A DNA stretch of 37,100 bases from Rhodospirillales bacterium (GTDB taxonomy: Bacteria > Pseudomonadota > Alphaproteobacteria > Rhodospirillales > CAMCUA01): assembly GCA_947470575.1 (NCBI GenBank), contig CANITX010000009.1, positions 1 to 37,100 on the forward strand, in the 5' to 3' direction. Position 1 is the stretch's first letter. Every line of letters begins with the position of its first letter. This document shows, in pieces, positions 8,383-16,166 of the stretch. Below the pieces are notes generated by a model. The model had not been told where the DNA came from and did no database searches. It worked only from the letters and a program-made list of their open reading frames with translations. Both the position numbers and the translations under genes were made by a program.

Positions 8383-8799
8383 CTATTGGCTTTCCTCGCC
8401 GGTCAGCCGCTTCGACCACATCAGGCCCAGGGTCGCACCCTTGGCCCGGGGCAGAAATAGGGCCATGCCGGCGGCGGCGATCAGCGGCCACAGGGTCATT
8501 GATACGGAGAGGGGAGGGGAAAATGTCTGCTCGCTCCACAGCGCAAACGGCACCACGACATGCCCGACAACCAAGATGGTCAGCCACGGCGCGATATCGT
8601 CGGTTCGGAAATGACCGAAAGGTTCGCCGCAATGACTGCAAGCGGGGATCGGCGTAAGGTAGCCGCGCAACAGCGCCCCCTCGCCGCACGCCGGGCAGCG
8701 CAGCCGCAGTCCGCGCGCGATCGCCGGCCACGTCTGCCGCTCCAACGGGCGGCTCCCTTCGTCGTGGTCGGGCGGCAAGGTCGGGTCGATGATCGGCAT
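8383..8799 (-). CDS. DUF983 family zinc-ribbon membrane protein
   Basis: The product is 138 aa. A zinc ribbon is formed by two CxxC pairs, C35/C38 (CPACGEG) and C54/C57 (CSHCGEPF), followed by two hydrophobic segments (about 72-89 and 101-115). This order, with an RCPxCGEG start, is the signature of DUF983, a family common in alphaproteobacteria whose function is not known. AAGGGGGAC lies just before the ATG. It is transcribed away from the racemase-family gene, with a 130-bp divergent spacer. Confidence 0.85.
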   Translation of the reverse strand: MPIIDPTLPPDHDEGSRPLERQTWPAIARGLRLRCPACGEGALLRGYLTPIPACSHCGEPFGHFRTDDIAPWLTILVVGHVVVPFALWSEQTFSPPLSVSMTLWPLIAAAGMALFLPRAKGATLGLMWSKRLTGEESQ

Positions 8800-8862
8800 G
8801 TCCCCCTTATGGTATGGTCAATGACGGCTGACAAGGCTGTTCGCACGCGGACGCGAACCCGC

Positions 8863-8892
8863 TTGCCACGCTTTGCCGCATCGACCTAGGCT
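8863..8892 (+). promoter_or_regulatory. Candidate promoter of the racemase/dehydrogenase/SDR operon
   Basis: TTGCCA (8863-8868) and TAGGCT (8887-8892) are separated by 18 bp and would start transcription about 30 bp before the racemase-family ATG. Agreement with sigma-70 hexamers is moderate. No operator palindrome was recognised. Confidence 0.35.
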
Positions 8893-8929
8893 GAGGCCTG
8901 CACGTCCCCCATACGGAAAGCCAACAGTC

Positions 8930-9712
8930 ATGCATGACATCGAGATATCCGCATTGCCGGCAAGCCGGGGGTCCGGCGACCGAATTGCCCACGGCGGCAA
9001 GTCGATCTACGGCGCGCGCATCGGCGTGCTGATGCTGGACACCGATTTTCCGCGCGTGCCTGGCGATATCGGCAATGCCCAGACCTGGCCGTTTCCCATG
9101 ATGTTTCGCGTCGTGCGCGGCGCCACCGCCCGCAAGACGGTCGACCAGCGCTCGCCCGAGGCATTGCAGGCTTTCATCGCCGCCGGCAAGGAACTGGTGG
9201 CCGATGGCGCCGAGGGTTTGACCACCAGCTGCGGCTTCCTGACCCTGTACCAGAAGGAACTGTCGGCCGCCTGCGGCGTACCGGTCGCGGCCTCGTCGCT
9301 GATGCAGGTGCCGATGGTCGACTGCTTGCTGCCGCCGGGCAAGCGTGCCGGCATCCTGACCATCGACGCCCGCCGGATAACGCCGGAGCATTTGTCGGCG
9401 GCGGGCATCGCGCCGGATACGCCCTTGATGGGCTGCGAGAACGGCGTCGAGTTCCACGTCTTCACGCAGCGCGGCGACGGCATCCTCGATTGCGCCTTGG
9501 CCGAGCGCGACATCCTGGAGGCCGGCGCCGAACTGGTCCGCCGTCATCCGGAGGTCGGCGCCATCGTCATGGAATGCACCAACATGCCGCCCTATGCCGC
9601 CGCGCTCAGTGCCCATGTCGGCTTGCCCGTCTATACGATCTACAGCTTCCTGCTCTGGTTCCAGGCGGGGCTGGCGCCGCAAAGCTTCGGCCATCCCGGC
9701 AGCAGCCGATGA
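8930..9712 (+). CDS. Aspartate/glutamate racemase family protein
   Basis: The product is 260 aa. This superfamily (Asp/Glu racemase, hydantoin racemase, maleate isomerase, arylmalonate decarboxylase) uses two cysteines in two pseudo-symmetric lobes as acid and base, with no cofactor. Both are visible: C101 in TTSCGF and C216 in MECTNM. The spacing and flanking motifs fit the broad family rather than a specific member, so the substrate is open; a 2-amino, 2-hydroxy or malonate-type acid is likely. The ATG at 8930 is preferred to an in-frame upstream start at 8873 because GGAAAG precedes it and the upstream residues are Arg/Pro-rich. Its stop overlaps the start of the next gene (ATGA at 9709-9712). 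Confidence 0.82.
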   Translation: MHDIEISALPASRGSGDRIAHGGKSIYGARIGVLMLDTDFPRVPGDIGNAQTWPFPMMFRVVRGATARKTVDQRSPEALQAFIAAGKELVADGAEGLTTSCGFLTLYQKELSAACGVPVAASSLMQVPMVDCLLPPGKRAGILTIDARRITPEHLSAAGIAPDTPLMGCENGVEFHVFTQRGDGILDCALAERDILEAGAELVRRHPEVGAIVMECTNMPPYAAALSAHVGLPVYTIYSFLLWFQAGLAPQSFGHPGSSR

Positions 9713-10677
9713 CCGAGAGCGCCACGGCGACCGTCGCCTATGTCCTGTCGCGGGCCAACCCGCCGCAGCTCGGGCCGACGTTGGAACGCCACTTCCGCGT
9801 CCATGGGTTGCCCGATACCGCCGATATCGCCGATTCGGTCGCCGGCTTCGCCGACACGGTACAGGCCCTGGTCACGACGACGGTGGCCGGCGCCGACCGC
9901 CGGCTGATCGAGGCGCTGCCGAACCTGGAGTTGATCGTCTGCCTGGGCGGCCACGTCGACCGCATCGACCGGCAGGCGGCCGCGGCGCGGCATATCCCGC
10001 TCACTAATACGCCCAACGTCTCGGCCCCCGATGTCGCCGACCTCGCCATCGCCCTGATGCTGGGCATCGCCCGGCGGGTCTGCGAAAGCGACCGCTTCGT
10101 GCGCGCCGGGCGCTGGAAAAAAAGCCCTATGCCGTTCGGCCGCCGGGTCAACGGCAAGCGGCTTGGCATCGTCGGCTTGGGTAACATCGGCCGCATCGTC
10201 GCCCGCCGGGCCGAAGGCTTCGACATGCAGATCGCCTACTATGGCCGGGGACCCAAGGCGGGTGTGCCCTATCGCTTCTACGACGATCTGGCAACGATGG
10301 CGGCCGAAGTGGATTTCCTGACGCTGCACTGCCAGTCGGGACCGGAAACCTGCCGCCTGATCGATGCCCGGGTGCTCAAGGCCCTCGGACCGGAGGGCTT
10401 TCTGATCAACGCGGCGCGCGGTGAAGTGGTCGACGAAAAAGCCCTGATCCAGGCGCTGCGCGAACGCACCATCGCCGGCGCCGGCCTCGATGTCTTCGAG
10501 AACGAACCCAACATCTCGACGGAATTCATGGACCTCGACAACGTCGTCGTGCAGGCCCACCACGGCGCCTATACGGTCGAGACCAAGCAGATCATGACCG
10601 ACCTGGCCTTGGCCAACCTGCAGGCGCACTTTGCCGGTAAGCCGCTGGTTACGCCGGTAGCGGTTGGCGGGCACTGA
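9709..10677 (+). CDS. D-isomer-specific 2-hydroxyacid dehydrogenase
   Basis: The product is 322 aa, predicted to interconvert 2-oxo acids and D-2-hydroxy acids with NAD(P)H. The Rossmann motif is GLGNIG (156-161). The catalytic residues are R237 (NAARGEV), E266 (FENEP) and the His of QAHHG (H284 or H285). YYGRG (178-182) after the second strand suggests NADPH use, as in hydroxypyruvate/hydroxyphenylpyruvate reductases, but this is inference. It is translationally coupled to the upstream racemase-family gene by a 4-bp overlap. A 90-bp gap follows before the first SDR gene. The pairing suggests that one enzyme sets or consumes the configuration at C2 of a shared substrate. Confidence 0.87.
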   Translation: MTESATATVAYVLSRANPPQLGPTLERHFRVHGLPDTADIADSVAGFADTVQALVTTTVAGADRRLIEALPNLELIVCLGGHVDRIDRQAAAARHIPLTNTPNVSAPDVADLAIALMLGIARRVCESDRFVRAGRWKKSPMPFGRRVNGKRLGIVGLGNIGRIVARRAEGFDMQIAYYGRGPKAGVPYRFYDDLATMAAEVDFLTLHCQSGPETCRLIDARVLKALGPEGFLINAARGEVVDEKALIQALRERTIAGAGLDVFENEPNISTEFMDLDNVVVQAHHGAYTVETKQIMTDLALANLQAHFAGKPLVTPVAVGGH

Positions 10678-10705
10678 TGTCAGCCCACGGTCGGGCGATG
10701 ATGCT

Positions 10706-10767
10706 ATAGTCGGCGGCGACCGGATGGAACGTGCAACCACATCCGGCGCCAACAGGGAGGAGCCGTC
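10706..10767 (+). promoter_or_regulatory. Spacer before the SDR array, with a -10-like element and strong RBS
   Basis: The 90-bp gap before the first SDR contains TATAGT at 10706-10711, a good -10, but no matching -35 at the right distance. GGGAGGAG lies just before the SDR ATG. Either the array has its own weak or activated promoter here, or it is read through from the racemase/dehydrogenase pair. Confidence 0.3.
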
Positions 10768-11550
10768 ATGCACTGCCGTATGGACGGACGTGTCGCGCTG
10801 GTCACTGGCGGCAGCCGGGGTATCGGGCGCGCCATTGTCGAGACCTTCGCCCGGGCCGGGGCCGAAGTCGCCGTTTTCGCGCGCCGGCCGGACGTGCTGG
10901 AGCAGTCGTGCAAGGAAATGGCCGAGGCGACCGGAAAAAGAATCCTCGGTTATGCCGGCGACGTCGGCAAGGCAGCCGACTGCAACGCGGCATTCGCCAA
11001 GGCGGTGGTCGATTTCGGGCGCATCGACGTGCTGGTCAACAACGCCGGCCAGCATATCCGCGGCCCGTTCCTGGAGAATACCGACGAACTCTGGCAGCAG
11101 GATTTCGACAACAAGGTGATGGCCGCGATCCGCCTTGCCCGCCTCGCCATACCCGGCATGCAGCAGCGCAAGTGGGGCCGTATCCTCAATGTACTGAGCT
11201 ACCCGGCGAAGGCGCCGCAGGCCGGCGGCTCGCCGACCCAGGTCCAGCGCGCCACCGGCATGGCGCTGACCAAGGTGCTGGCCAGCGAATTCGCCCCCGA
11301 CAACATCCTGGTCAACGCCTTGCTCACCGGCAACATCGTCACCGACCAGATCGCCGGCCGCTACCAGCGCGCCAACATGGATATCTCGTTCGAACAGCAC
11401 GTCGCCAACACCGGCAAGGCGTTGCCGATGCGGCGCATGGGGACGACCCAGGAATATGCCAACATGGCCTGCTTCCTGGCCTCGGACGCCGGTTCGTATA
11501 TCACCGGCACGGCCATCAATGTCGACGGCGGGTCCTGCCCGGTCGTCTAA
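10768..11550 (+). CDS. SDR family oxidoreductase, array copy 1 (tetrad-divergent)
   Basis: The product is 260 aa with a short-chain dehydrogenase/reductase Rossmann fold: cofactor motif TGGSRGIG (13-20), ARR after strand 2 (38-40, favouring NADP) and NNAG (91-94). The catalytic tetrad is altered. An ungapped alignment to FabG-like enzymes puts K116 at the Asn, S144 at or next to the Ser, T157 at the Tyr and R161 at the Lys. A Lys-x-Pro (148-150) before the active-site region is shared by all four copies. This is the most diverged copy: active-site loop LSYPAKAPQAGGSPTQVQR and lid NMDISFEQHVANTGKALP. Cys3 and Cys257 are common to all copies. Whether it is an active reductase, an isomerase-like enzyme or a non-catalytic subunit is open. 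Confidence 0.85.
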   Translation: MHCRMDGRVALVTGGSRGIGRAIVETFARAGAEVAVFARRPDVLEQSCKEMAEATGKRILGYAGDVGKAADCNAAFAKAVVDFGRIDVLVNNAGQHIRGPFLENTDELWQQDFDNKVMAAIRLARLAIPGMQQRKWGRILNVLSYPAKAPQAGGSPTQVQRATGMALTKVLASEFAPDNILVNALLTGNIVTDQIAGRYQRANMDISFEQHVANTGKALPMRRMGTTQEYANMACFLASDAGSYITGTAINVDGGSCPVV

Positions 11551-11579
11551 ATCGCAGAACAACAAACGGAGGAAACATC

Positions 11580-12362
11580 ATGGAATGCCTCATGGACGGA
11601 CGTGTCGCCCTGATCACCGGCGGCAGCCGGGGATTGGGCCGCGCAATGGCTGAAACCTTCGCCAAGGCCGGCGCCCAGGTGGCCATCGTCGCCCGCCGCC
11701 CCGATGTGCTGAAGGAGACCAGCGACGAGCTGACCAAGGCCAGCGGCTCGCGGGTCCAGGGCTATGCCGGCGACGTCGGTAAGGCAGCCGAATGCAAGGC
11801 GGTCTTCGACAAGATCGTCGCCGACTTCGGCCGCGTCGACGTTCTCGTCAACAACGCCGGGACGTCCGTGCGTGGACCCTTCCTGGGCCACAGCGACGAT
11901 GCTTGGCAGCAGGACTTCGACCTTAAGGTGATGGCGGCGATCCGTCTGGCGCGCCTGGCTATCCCCGGCATGCAGCAGCGCAAGTGGGGTCGCATCATCA
12001 ATATTCTCAACATCGGCGCCAAGGCGCCCAAGGCCCAGGGCGCGCCGACCCAGGTTTCGCGGGCCACCGGCATGGCGCTGACCAAGGTGCTGGCCAGCGA
12101 ATTCGCCCCCGACAACATCCTGGTGAACTGCCTGATGACCGGCAGCATCGTCACCGACCAGGTGGCCAACCGCTATAAGAAGGAACAGCCGAACATCTCC
12201 TTCGACGAATTCGTCGCCAACGTCGGCAAGGGCATCCCCATGGGCCGCATGGGCACGGCGCAGGAATACGCCAACATGGCCTGCTTCCTCGCCTCCGACG
12301 CCGGCTCTTACATCACCGGCACGGCGATCAATATCGACGGCGGCGCCTGTCCGGTCGTCTGA
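11580..12362 (+). CDS. SDR family oxidoreductase, array copy 2 (tetrad-divergent)
   Basis: The product is 260 aa and aligns to the other array members without a gap. The cofactor motif is TGGSRGLG (13-20) and NNAG is at 91-94. At the classical tetrad positions it has K116, N144 (Asn instead of Ser, in NILNIG), T157 and R161, so none of the four classical residues remains. The pocket loop reads IGAKAPKAQGAPTQVSR and the lid region QPNISFDEFVANVGKGIP. The gene follows copy 1 by 29 bp, with ACGGAGGAAACATC directly before the ATG; the same layout recurs before copies 3 and 4. The open frame continues upstream through copy 1 in another register, so the start is fixed by the RBS and by homology to its neighbours. 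Confidence 0.85.
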   Translation: MECLMDGRVALITGGSRGLGRAMAETFAKAGAQVAIVARRPDVLKETSDELTKASGSRVQGYAGDVGKAAECKAVFDKIVADFGRVDVLVNNAGTSVRGPFLGHSDDAWQQDFDLKVMAAIRLARLAIPGMQQRKWGRIINILNIGAKAPKAQGAPTQVSRATGMALTKVLASEFAPDNILVNCLMTGSIVTDQVANRYKKEQPNISFDEFVANVGKGIPMGRMGTAQEYANMACFLASDAGSYITGTAINIDGGACPVV

Positions 12363-12390
12363 GCCGCACAGCAGCAAGGAGGAGAATGTC

Positions 12391-13173
12391 ATGGAATGCC
12401 GCATGGACGGCCGCGTTGCTCTGATCACCGGGGGCAGCCGCGGCCTAGGTAAGGCGATGGCCGAAACCTTCGCCAAGGCCGGCGCTCAGGTCGCCATTGT
12501 CGCCCGCCGCCCGGATGTGCTCGCGGAGGCAGCCGCCGAGCTGACCAAGGCGAGCAACTCGAAAGTGATGGGTTTTGCCGGCGACGTCGGCAAGGCCGCC
12601 GACTGCCAGTCGGTTTTCGACAAGGCGATTGCCGAGTTCGGTCGCGTCGATGTGCTGGTCAACAACGCCGGCACCTCGCTGAGCGGTCCCTTCCTGCAAC
12701 AGACCGACGAGATCTGGGCTCAGGATCACGACTTGAAGGTGATGGCGGCGATCCGGCTCTGTCGCCTCGCCATCCCCGGCATGCAACAACGCAAGTGGGG
12801 ACGGATCATCAACATCCTGAGCAGCAACGCCAAGGCGCCCAATCCTAAAGGCGCACCGACCAACGTTTCGCGCGCCACTGGCATGGCGCTGACCAAGGTG
12901 CTGGCCAGCGAATTCGCACCCGACAACATCCTGGTCAATGGCCTGATGACCGGCAACATCGTCACCGACCAGGTCGCCAACCGCTATAAGAAGGCCAAGC
13001 CGGATATGACCTTCGAGCAATATTGCGCCGAAGTCGGCAGGAAGATCCCCATGCGCCGCATGGGTACCGCCCAGGAATACGCCAACATGGCCTGCTTCTT
13101 GGCCTCCGACGCCGGTTCCTACATCACCGGCACCGCCATCAACGTCGACGGCGGCCGTTGTCCGGTGGTCTGA
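12391..13173 (+). CDS. SDR family oxidoreductase, array copy 3 (tetrad-divergent)
   Basis: The product is 260 aa, with cofactor motif TGGSRGLG (13-20) and NNAG (91-94). The tetrad positions hold K116, S144, T157 and R161. It is closest to copy 4: by eye about 23 of 260 residues differ, concentrated at 140-153 (active-site loop, SSNAKAPNPKG here) and 210-217 (substrate lid, QYCAEVGR here). It is 28 bp after copy 2 with AAGGAGGAG as RBS. The conservation of the intergenic layout shows that each duplication unit included its own ribosome-binding site. Confidence 0.85.
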   Translation: MECRMDGRVALITGGSRGLGKAMAETFAKAGAQVAIVARRPDVLAEAAAELTKASNSKVMGFAGDVGKAADCQSVFDKAIAEFGRVDVLVNNAGTSLSGPFLQQTDEIWAQDHDLKVMAAIRLCRLAIPGMQQRKWGRIINILSSNAKAPNPKGAPTNVSRATGMALTKVLASEFAPDNILVNGLMTGNIVTDQVANRYKKAKPDMTFEQYCAEVGRKIPMRRMGTAQEYANMACFLASDAGSYITGTAINVDGGRCPVV

Positions 13174-13202
13174 GACGAACTGCAACAAGAGAGGATAACA
13201 TC

Positions 13203-13985
13203 ATGGAATGCCGCATGGACGGCCGTGTCGCTCTGATCACCGGAGCTAGTCGCGGTCTCGGCAAGGCGATGGCCGAAACCTTCGCCAAGGCTGGCGCTCA
13301 GGTCGCCATCGTCGCCCGCCGTCCCGACGTGCTTAAGGAGGCCGCCGCCGAGTTGACCAAGGCGAGCAACTCGAAGGTCGTCGGCTTTGCCGGCGACGTC
13401 GGCAAGGCTACCGACTGCCAGTCGATCTTCGACAAGGTTGTTGCCGAGTTCGGCCGGGTCGACGTTCTGGTCAACAACGCCGGCACTTCGCTGCGCGGCC
13501 CGTTTCTGCAACAGACCGACGAGATCTGGGCGCAGGATTACGACCTCAAGGTGATGGCGGCGATCCGGCTCTGTCGCCTCGTCATCCCCGGCATGCAGCA
13601 GCGCAAGTGGGGCCGCATTCTCAATGTCCTGAGCGGCGGCGCCAAGGCACCGCGCGCCCAAGGCGCGCCGACCAATGTCTCGCGCGCTACCGGCATGGCG
13701 TTGACCAAGGTGCTGGCCAGCGAATTCGCCCCCGACAACATTTTGGTCAATGGCCTGATGACCGGCAACATCGTCACCGACCAGGTGGCCAACCGCTATA
13801 AGAAGGCCAAGCCGGACATGACCTTCGAGGCGTTCGTTGCCGAGTCCGGCAAGAAGATTCCCATGCGCCGCATGGGCACTGCCCAGGAATACGCCAACAT
13901 GGCCTGCTTCCTGGCCTCCGATGCCGGCTCCTACATCACCGGCACGGCGATCAATGTCGACGGCGGCAACTGTCCGGTGGTGTGA
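13203..13985 (+). CDS. SDR family oxidoreductase, array copy 4 (tetrad-divergent)
   Basis: The product is 260 aa, the last member of the array. It has TGASRGLG (13-20, A15 instead of Gly), NNAG (91-94), K116, S144, T157, R161 and the shared GG-x-CPVV C-terminus. The pocket loop reads SGGAKAPRAQGAPTNVSR and the lid PDMTFEAFVAESGKKIP. The ATG at 13203 follows GAGAGGATAACATC. A longer in-frame start at 13023 lies inside copy 3 and is rejected. A strong bidirectional terminator follows 21 bp after the stop, so this is the end of the operon. Confidence 0.85.
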   Translation: MECRMDGRVALITGASRGLGKAMAETFAKAGAQVAIVARRPDVLKEAAAELTKASNSKVVGFAGDVGKATDCQSIFDKVVAEFGRVDVLVNNAGTSLRGPFLQQTDEIWAQDYDLKVMAAIRLCRLVIPGMQQRKWGRILNVLSGGAKAPRAQGAPTNVSRATGMALTKVLASEFAPDNILVNGLMTGNIVTDQVANRYKKAKPDMTFEAFVAESGKKIPMRRMGTAQEYANMACFLASDAGSYITGTAINVDGGNCPVV

Positions 13986-14006
13986 CGGCGAAGATCGAAT
14001 AAAAGA

Positions 14007-14037
14007 AAAGGCGGGGACCTAACCGGTCCCCGCCTTT
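14007..14037. terminator. Bidirectional intrinsic terminator between the SDR array and phoX
   Basis: A perfect 13-bp stem (14007-14019 AAAGGCGGGGACC paired with 14025-14037) has a 5-nt loop. It is flanked by an A-run on the left and T residues on the right, so it can end both the plus-strand SDR operon and the minus-strand phoX transcript. Confidence 0.9.
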
Positions 14038-14062
14038 CTCGTTGTGTGGATGGCTGCGACGA

Positions 14063-16024
14063 TCAGGCCTTCGCCATCTTTATGCTGGTGGGATCCGCCG
14101 TCAGATAACCCACGGCGGCGCCGAAGCGTTGTTTGTAATTGGCGTTGACCAACGGCTCAAGGGTTGCCTGGACCTTGCCATGCAACGCGGGAATCCAGTC
14201 GCCGGGGTGCTGGAAGTTGCTCATGATGTAGGTCCAGCCGTTGAGATCGTCGACCACGTGCAACCCGGTGGCTTCGGCGCCTACCGGCATCGACATGACG
14301 CGCGTCAGCGCCTTGGTGTCGATGTTGTAGGCCCAGAGGAAATTGTTCACGTGGGTGCTGCTGTCCTCGCCGATAAACAACGTTCGCATTTTCTCGGAGA
14401 ACTTCAGGTTGTCGGGGTTGCCGATCTTGTCGGGATTGGCAAGATTGCCCAGCGCGTCGGCGGCGATATCCTCGCCCATGAGAAGGGCCTTGGTCTGGAC
14501 CGGTACCCACTCGCTGTTGATAGCGGCACCATCCGTGTCCTTTTGGCCACCGGCGAGGTTGTGGGCCATGACGCCGCCTGCCTTCAATGTCTTGTCGAGG
14601 GCGATGTTGCTGGCTTCCGTCCAGCCCTTGCCGCCCTTGATCATGGAATCTTGGATGTTTTGTAGCGCCGAATAGGCGACCTTGTCCTTGATGTTGACGG
14701 TCGTGCCTTCCAGCTTGGTAAAGCCCATGCTGCCGCCCTTGATGTTGGCGTAGCGGTGGGTTTCGAGGAAGGCTGCGGCCTTTTCCATGCCGGGCTTGAG
14801 CTTCACCCAGTTGGCGTTGCCGTCGCAGAACATTGCCGTGTAGCTGGGATCGCCCGGATCGGCGGTGGCGACGGTCATGATGTCGGTCGGCTTAAGGGTA
14901 TTGGCTAGCTTCTCGATTTCATCGCTGGTGGCATGGCCGAGCTTGACCCAGCTCAGCTTGACGCCGGGGGCGGCGGGATCGACGGAAAGGCCAGGGGCAA
15001 GCTTGGCGACATAGAGGGTACCGGCCGAAAGGTCCTTCTCCTTGTCGGCGACGAACATGAAGAAGCCGCCGTTGGTGTAGTCGTCGCCCATGATCGCGGT
15101 ACGGTTGTCGGGCATCACCTGGATCAGTTCATGCGAGATGCGACCCAGACTGTAGTGCTTCTTGACCGTCCCGGTGCCATCCGGATGGACCGTAACTTCG
15201 GGCATGATTCCGTAGTGATACGGATTGGCCTTAGTCTCGTCGCCATAAAGGTTCTTGCTGAAGGCTTTGAATTGCTTGTCCGCTTTCGAACCCGGCGCGG
15301 CGAACGCGTCCGGCTCGTACTCTTCGCTGGACAGGTGGGTATTCCACGGCGACAGGCTGGAACCGCAGGCGATCCACAGGCCGTGCACCTTGGAGGTATC
15401 GACGTTGTGGTATTTGACGAGGTTGAGCTTACCGGTTGCCTGATCCTGGTCCAGCGTTAGCACGGCGATCGGCGACGGCAGCAGGCCGTATGTGTCGGCG
15501 CCGCCTTGGTCACGCGAGGTGTATTCGAACTGGACGACGGCGAAGACCGCCTTGCCCTTGATCTTCGCGACCGTCGGTTTCGGCAGTGCCAGCAGCGACG
15601 TGCCGTCGGGCGAATCCGAAAAAATCTGGCGTTCCTTGCCGGCGACCGACTTGTCGATGATCGGCTTGTTGTCGATATCGACGTAACCGCCACTGAGAAT
15701 CGTGCCGCCCTTGCCGTCGGGGACCATGTCTCCGGTGATGAAGAATGGCTGATAGGAGAGCTTGTAGCTGTGGGAGGATTTGTCGCTGAAAGCGACCTTG
15801 AAACTCGATGCCACGGTCGTTTTCGCCATGGCGGCGGCGTCGGTGAGCGACGGGGCGGCCATCGGCGTGAACTCGGTGGACACGACTTTTATCGCCTCGG
15901 CGCCGAAGGCAACCTTGCCCGATAGCAAGGACGAGGATGCGAGGACGCCGAACGGCAAAACCATCGGAATCCCACCGAAGAGCCTCAGCGTCTCTCGGCG
16001 GGAGAGTTGCGGCAGATTGGACAT
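14063..16024 (-). CDS. phoX: PhoX-family alkaline phosphatase (DUF839), Tat-exported
   Basis: The product is 653 aa. PhoX enzymes are monomeric Ca/Fe-dependent alkaline phosphatases that release phosphate from phosphoesters outside the cytoplasm. A twin-arginine signal SRRETLRLF (8-16) is followed by a hydrophobic stretch and a likely cleavage near AFGAEA (39-44). The body matches the PhoX/DUF839 family, with segments such as WIACGSSLSPWNTHLSSEEY, GRISHELIQVMPDNRTAIMGDD and TLFIGEDSSTHVNNFLWAYN. The acidic residues E and D in these segments are where the family binds metals. GGAG lies 7 nt before the ATG. A three-repeat Pho box lies upstream, so induction by PhoB under phosphate limitation is expected. 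Confidence 0.9.
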   Translation of the reverse strand: MSNLPQLSRRETLRLFGGIPMVLPFGVLASSSLLSGKVAFGAEAIKVVSTEFTPMAAPSLTDAAAMAKTTVASSFKVAFSDKSSHSYKLSYQPFFITGDMVPDGKGGTILSGGYVDIDNKPIIDKSVAGKERQIFSDSPDGTSLLALPKPTVAKIKGKAVFAVVQFEYTSRDQGGADTYGLLPSPIAVLTLDQDQATGKLNLVKYHNVDTSKVHGLWIACGSSLSPWNTHLSSEEYEPDAFAAPGSKADKQFKAFSKNLYGDETKANPYHYGIMPEVTVHPDGTGTVKKHYSLGRISHELIQVMPDNRTAIMGDDYTNGGFFMFVADKEKDLSAGTLYVAKLAPGLSVDPAAPGVKLSWVKLGHATSDEIEKLANTLKPTDIMTVATADPGDPSYTAMFCDGNANWVKLKPGMEKAAAFLETHRYANIKGGSMGFTKLEGTTVNIKDKVAYSALQNIQDSMIKGGKGWTEASNIALDKTLKAGGVMAHNLAGGQKDTDGAAINSEWVPVQTKALLMGEDIAADALGNLANPDKIGNPDNLKFSEKMRTLFIGEDSSTHVNNFLWAYNIDTKALTRVMSMPVGAEATGLHVVDDLNGWTYIMSNFQHPGDWIPALHGKVQATLEPLVNANYKQRFGAAVGYLTADPTSIKMAKA

Positions 16025-16121
16025 GTCTGAACTCCAACATCAAGGGAGCCGCCGGCGCGGAAATGGTCGCATGCCAGGGCTTTTGGTCTCGCAGGACGGT
16101 GCGCTTGCCACGTCGGTTTGG

Positions 16122-16166
16122 AGTGTAGGAATGCCCCGTGACGGAGACGTGACAACTTCATTACAG
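16122..16166 (-). promoter_or_regulatory. Pho box and -10 element of phoX
   Basis: On the minus strand, three 7-bp words are spaced 11 bp apart: CTGTAAT (16166-16160), TTGTCAC (16155-16149) and CCGTCAC (16144-16138). They match the CTGTCAT-N4-CTGTCAC direct-repeat pattern bound by PhoB. TACACT at 16127-16122 is a good -10, 10 bp beyond the last repeat, the spacing expected when PhoB replaces a -35. A 7-bp inverted repeat (CTTCATT, 16156-16173) overlaps the first two words. Confidence 0.8.

Noticed and set aside
9640-11565. 641-codon minus-strand frame across the dehydrogenase and SDR copy 1
   Set aside because: It is the complementary-frame shadow of two conserved genes; its Gly/Asp/Val/His-rich composition is the usual sign.
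10768-13985. Tandem SDR genes as a misassembly or collapsed repeat
   Set aside because: The copies differ at many amino-acid and synonymous positions, and each has its own RBS, so they are true paralogues.
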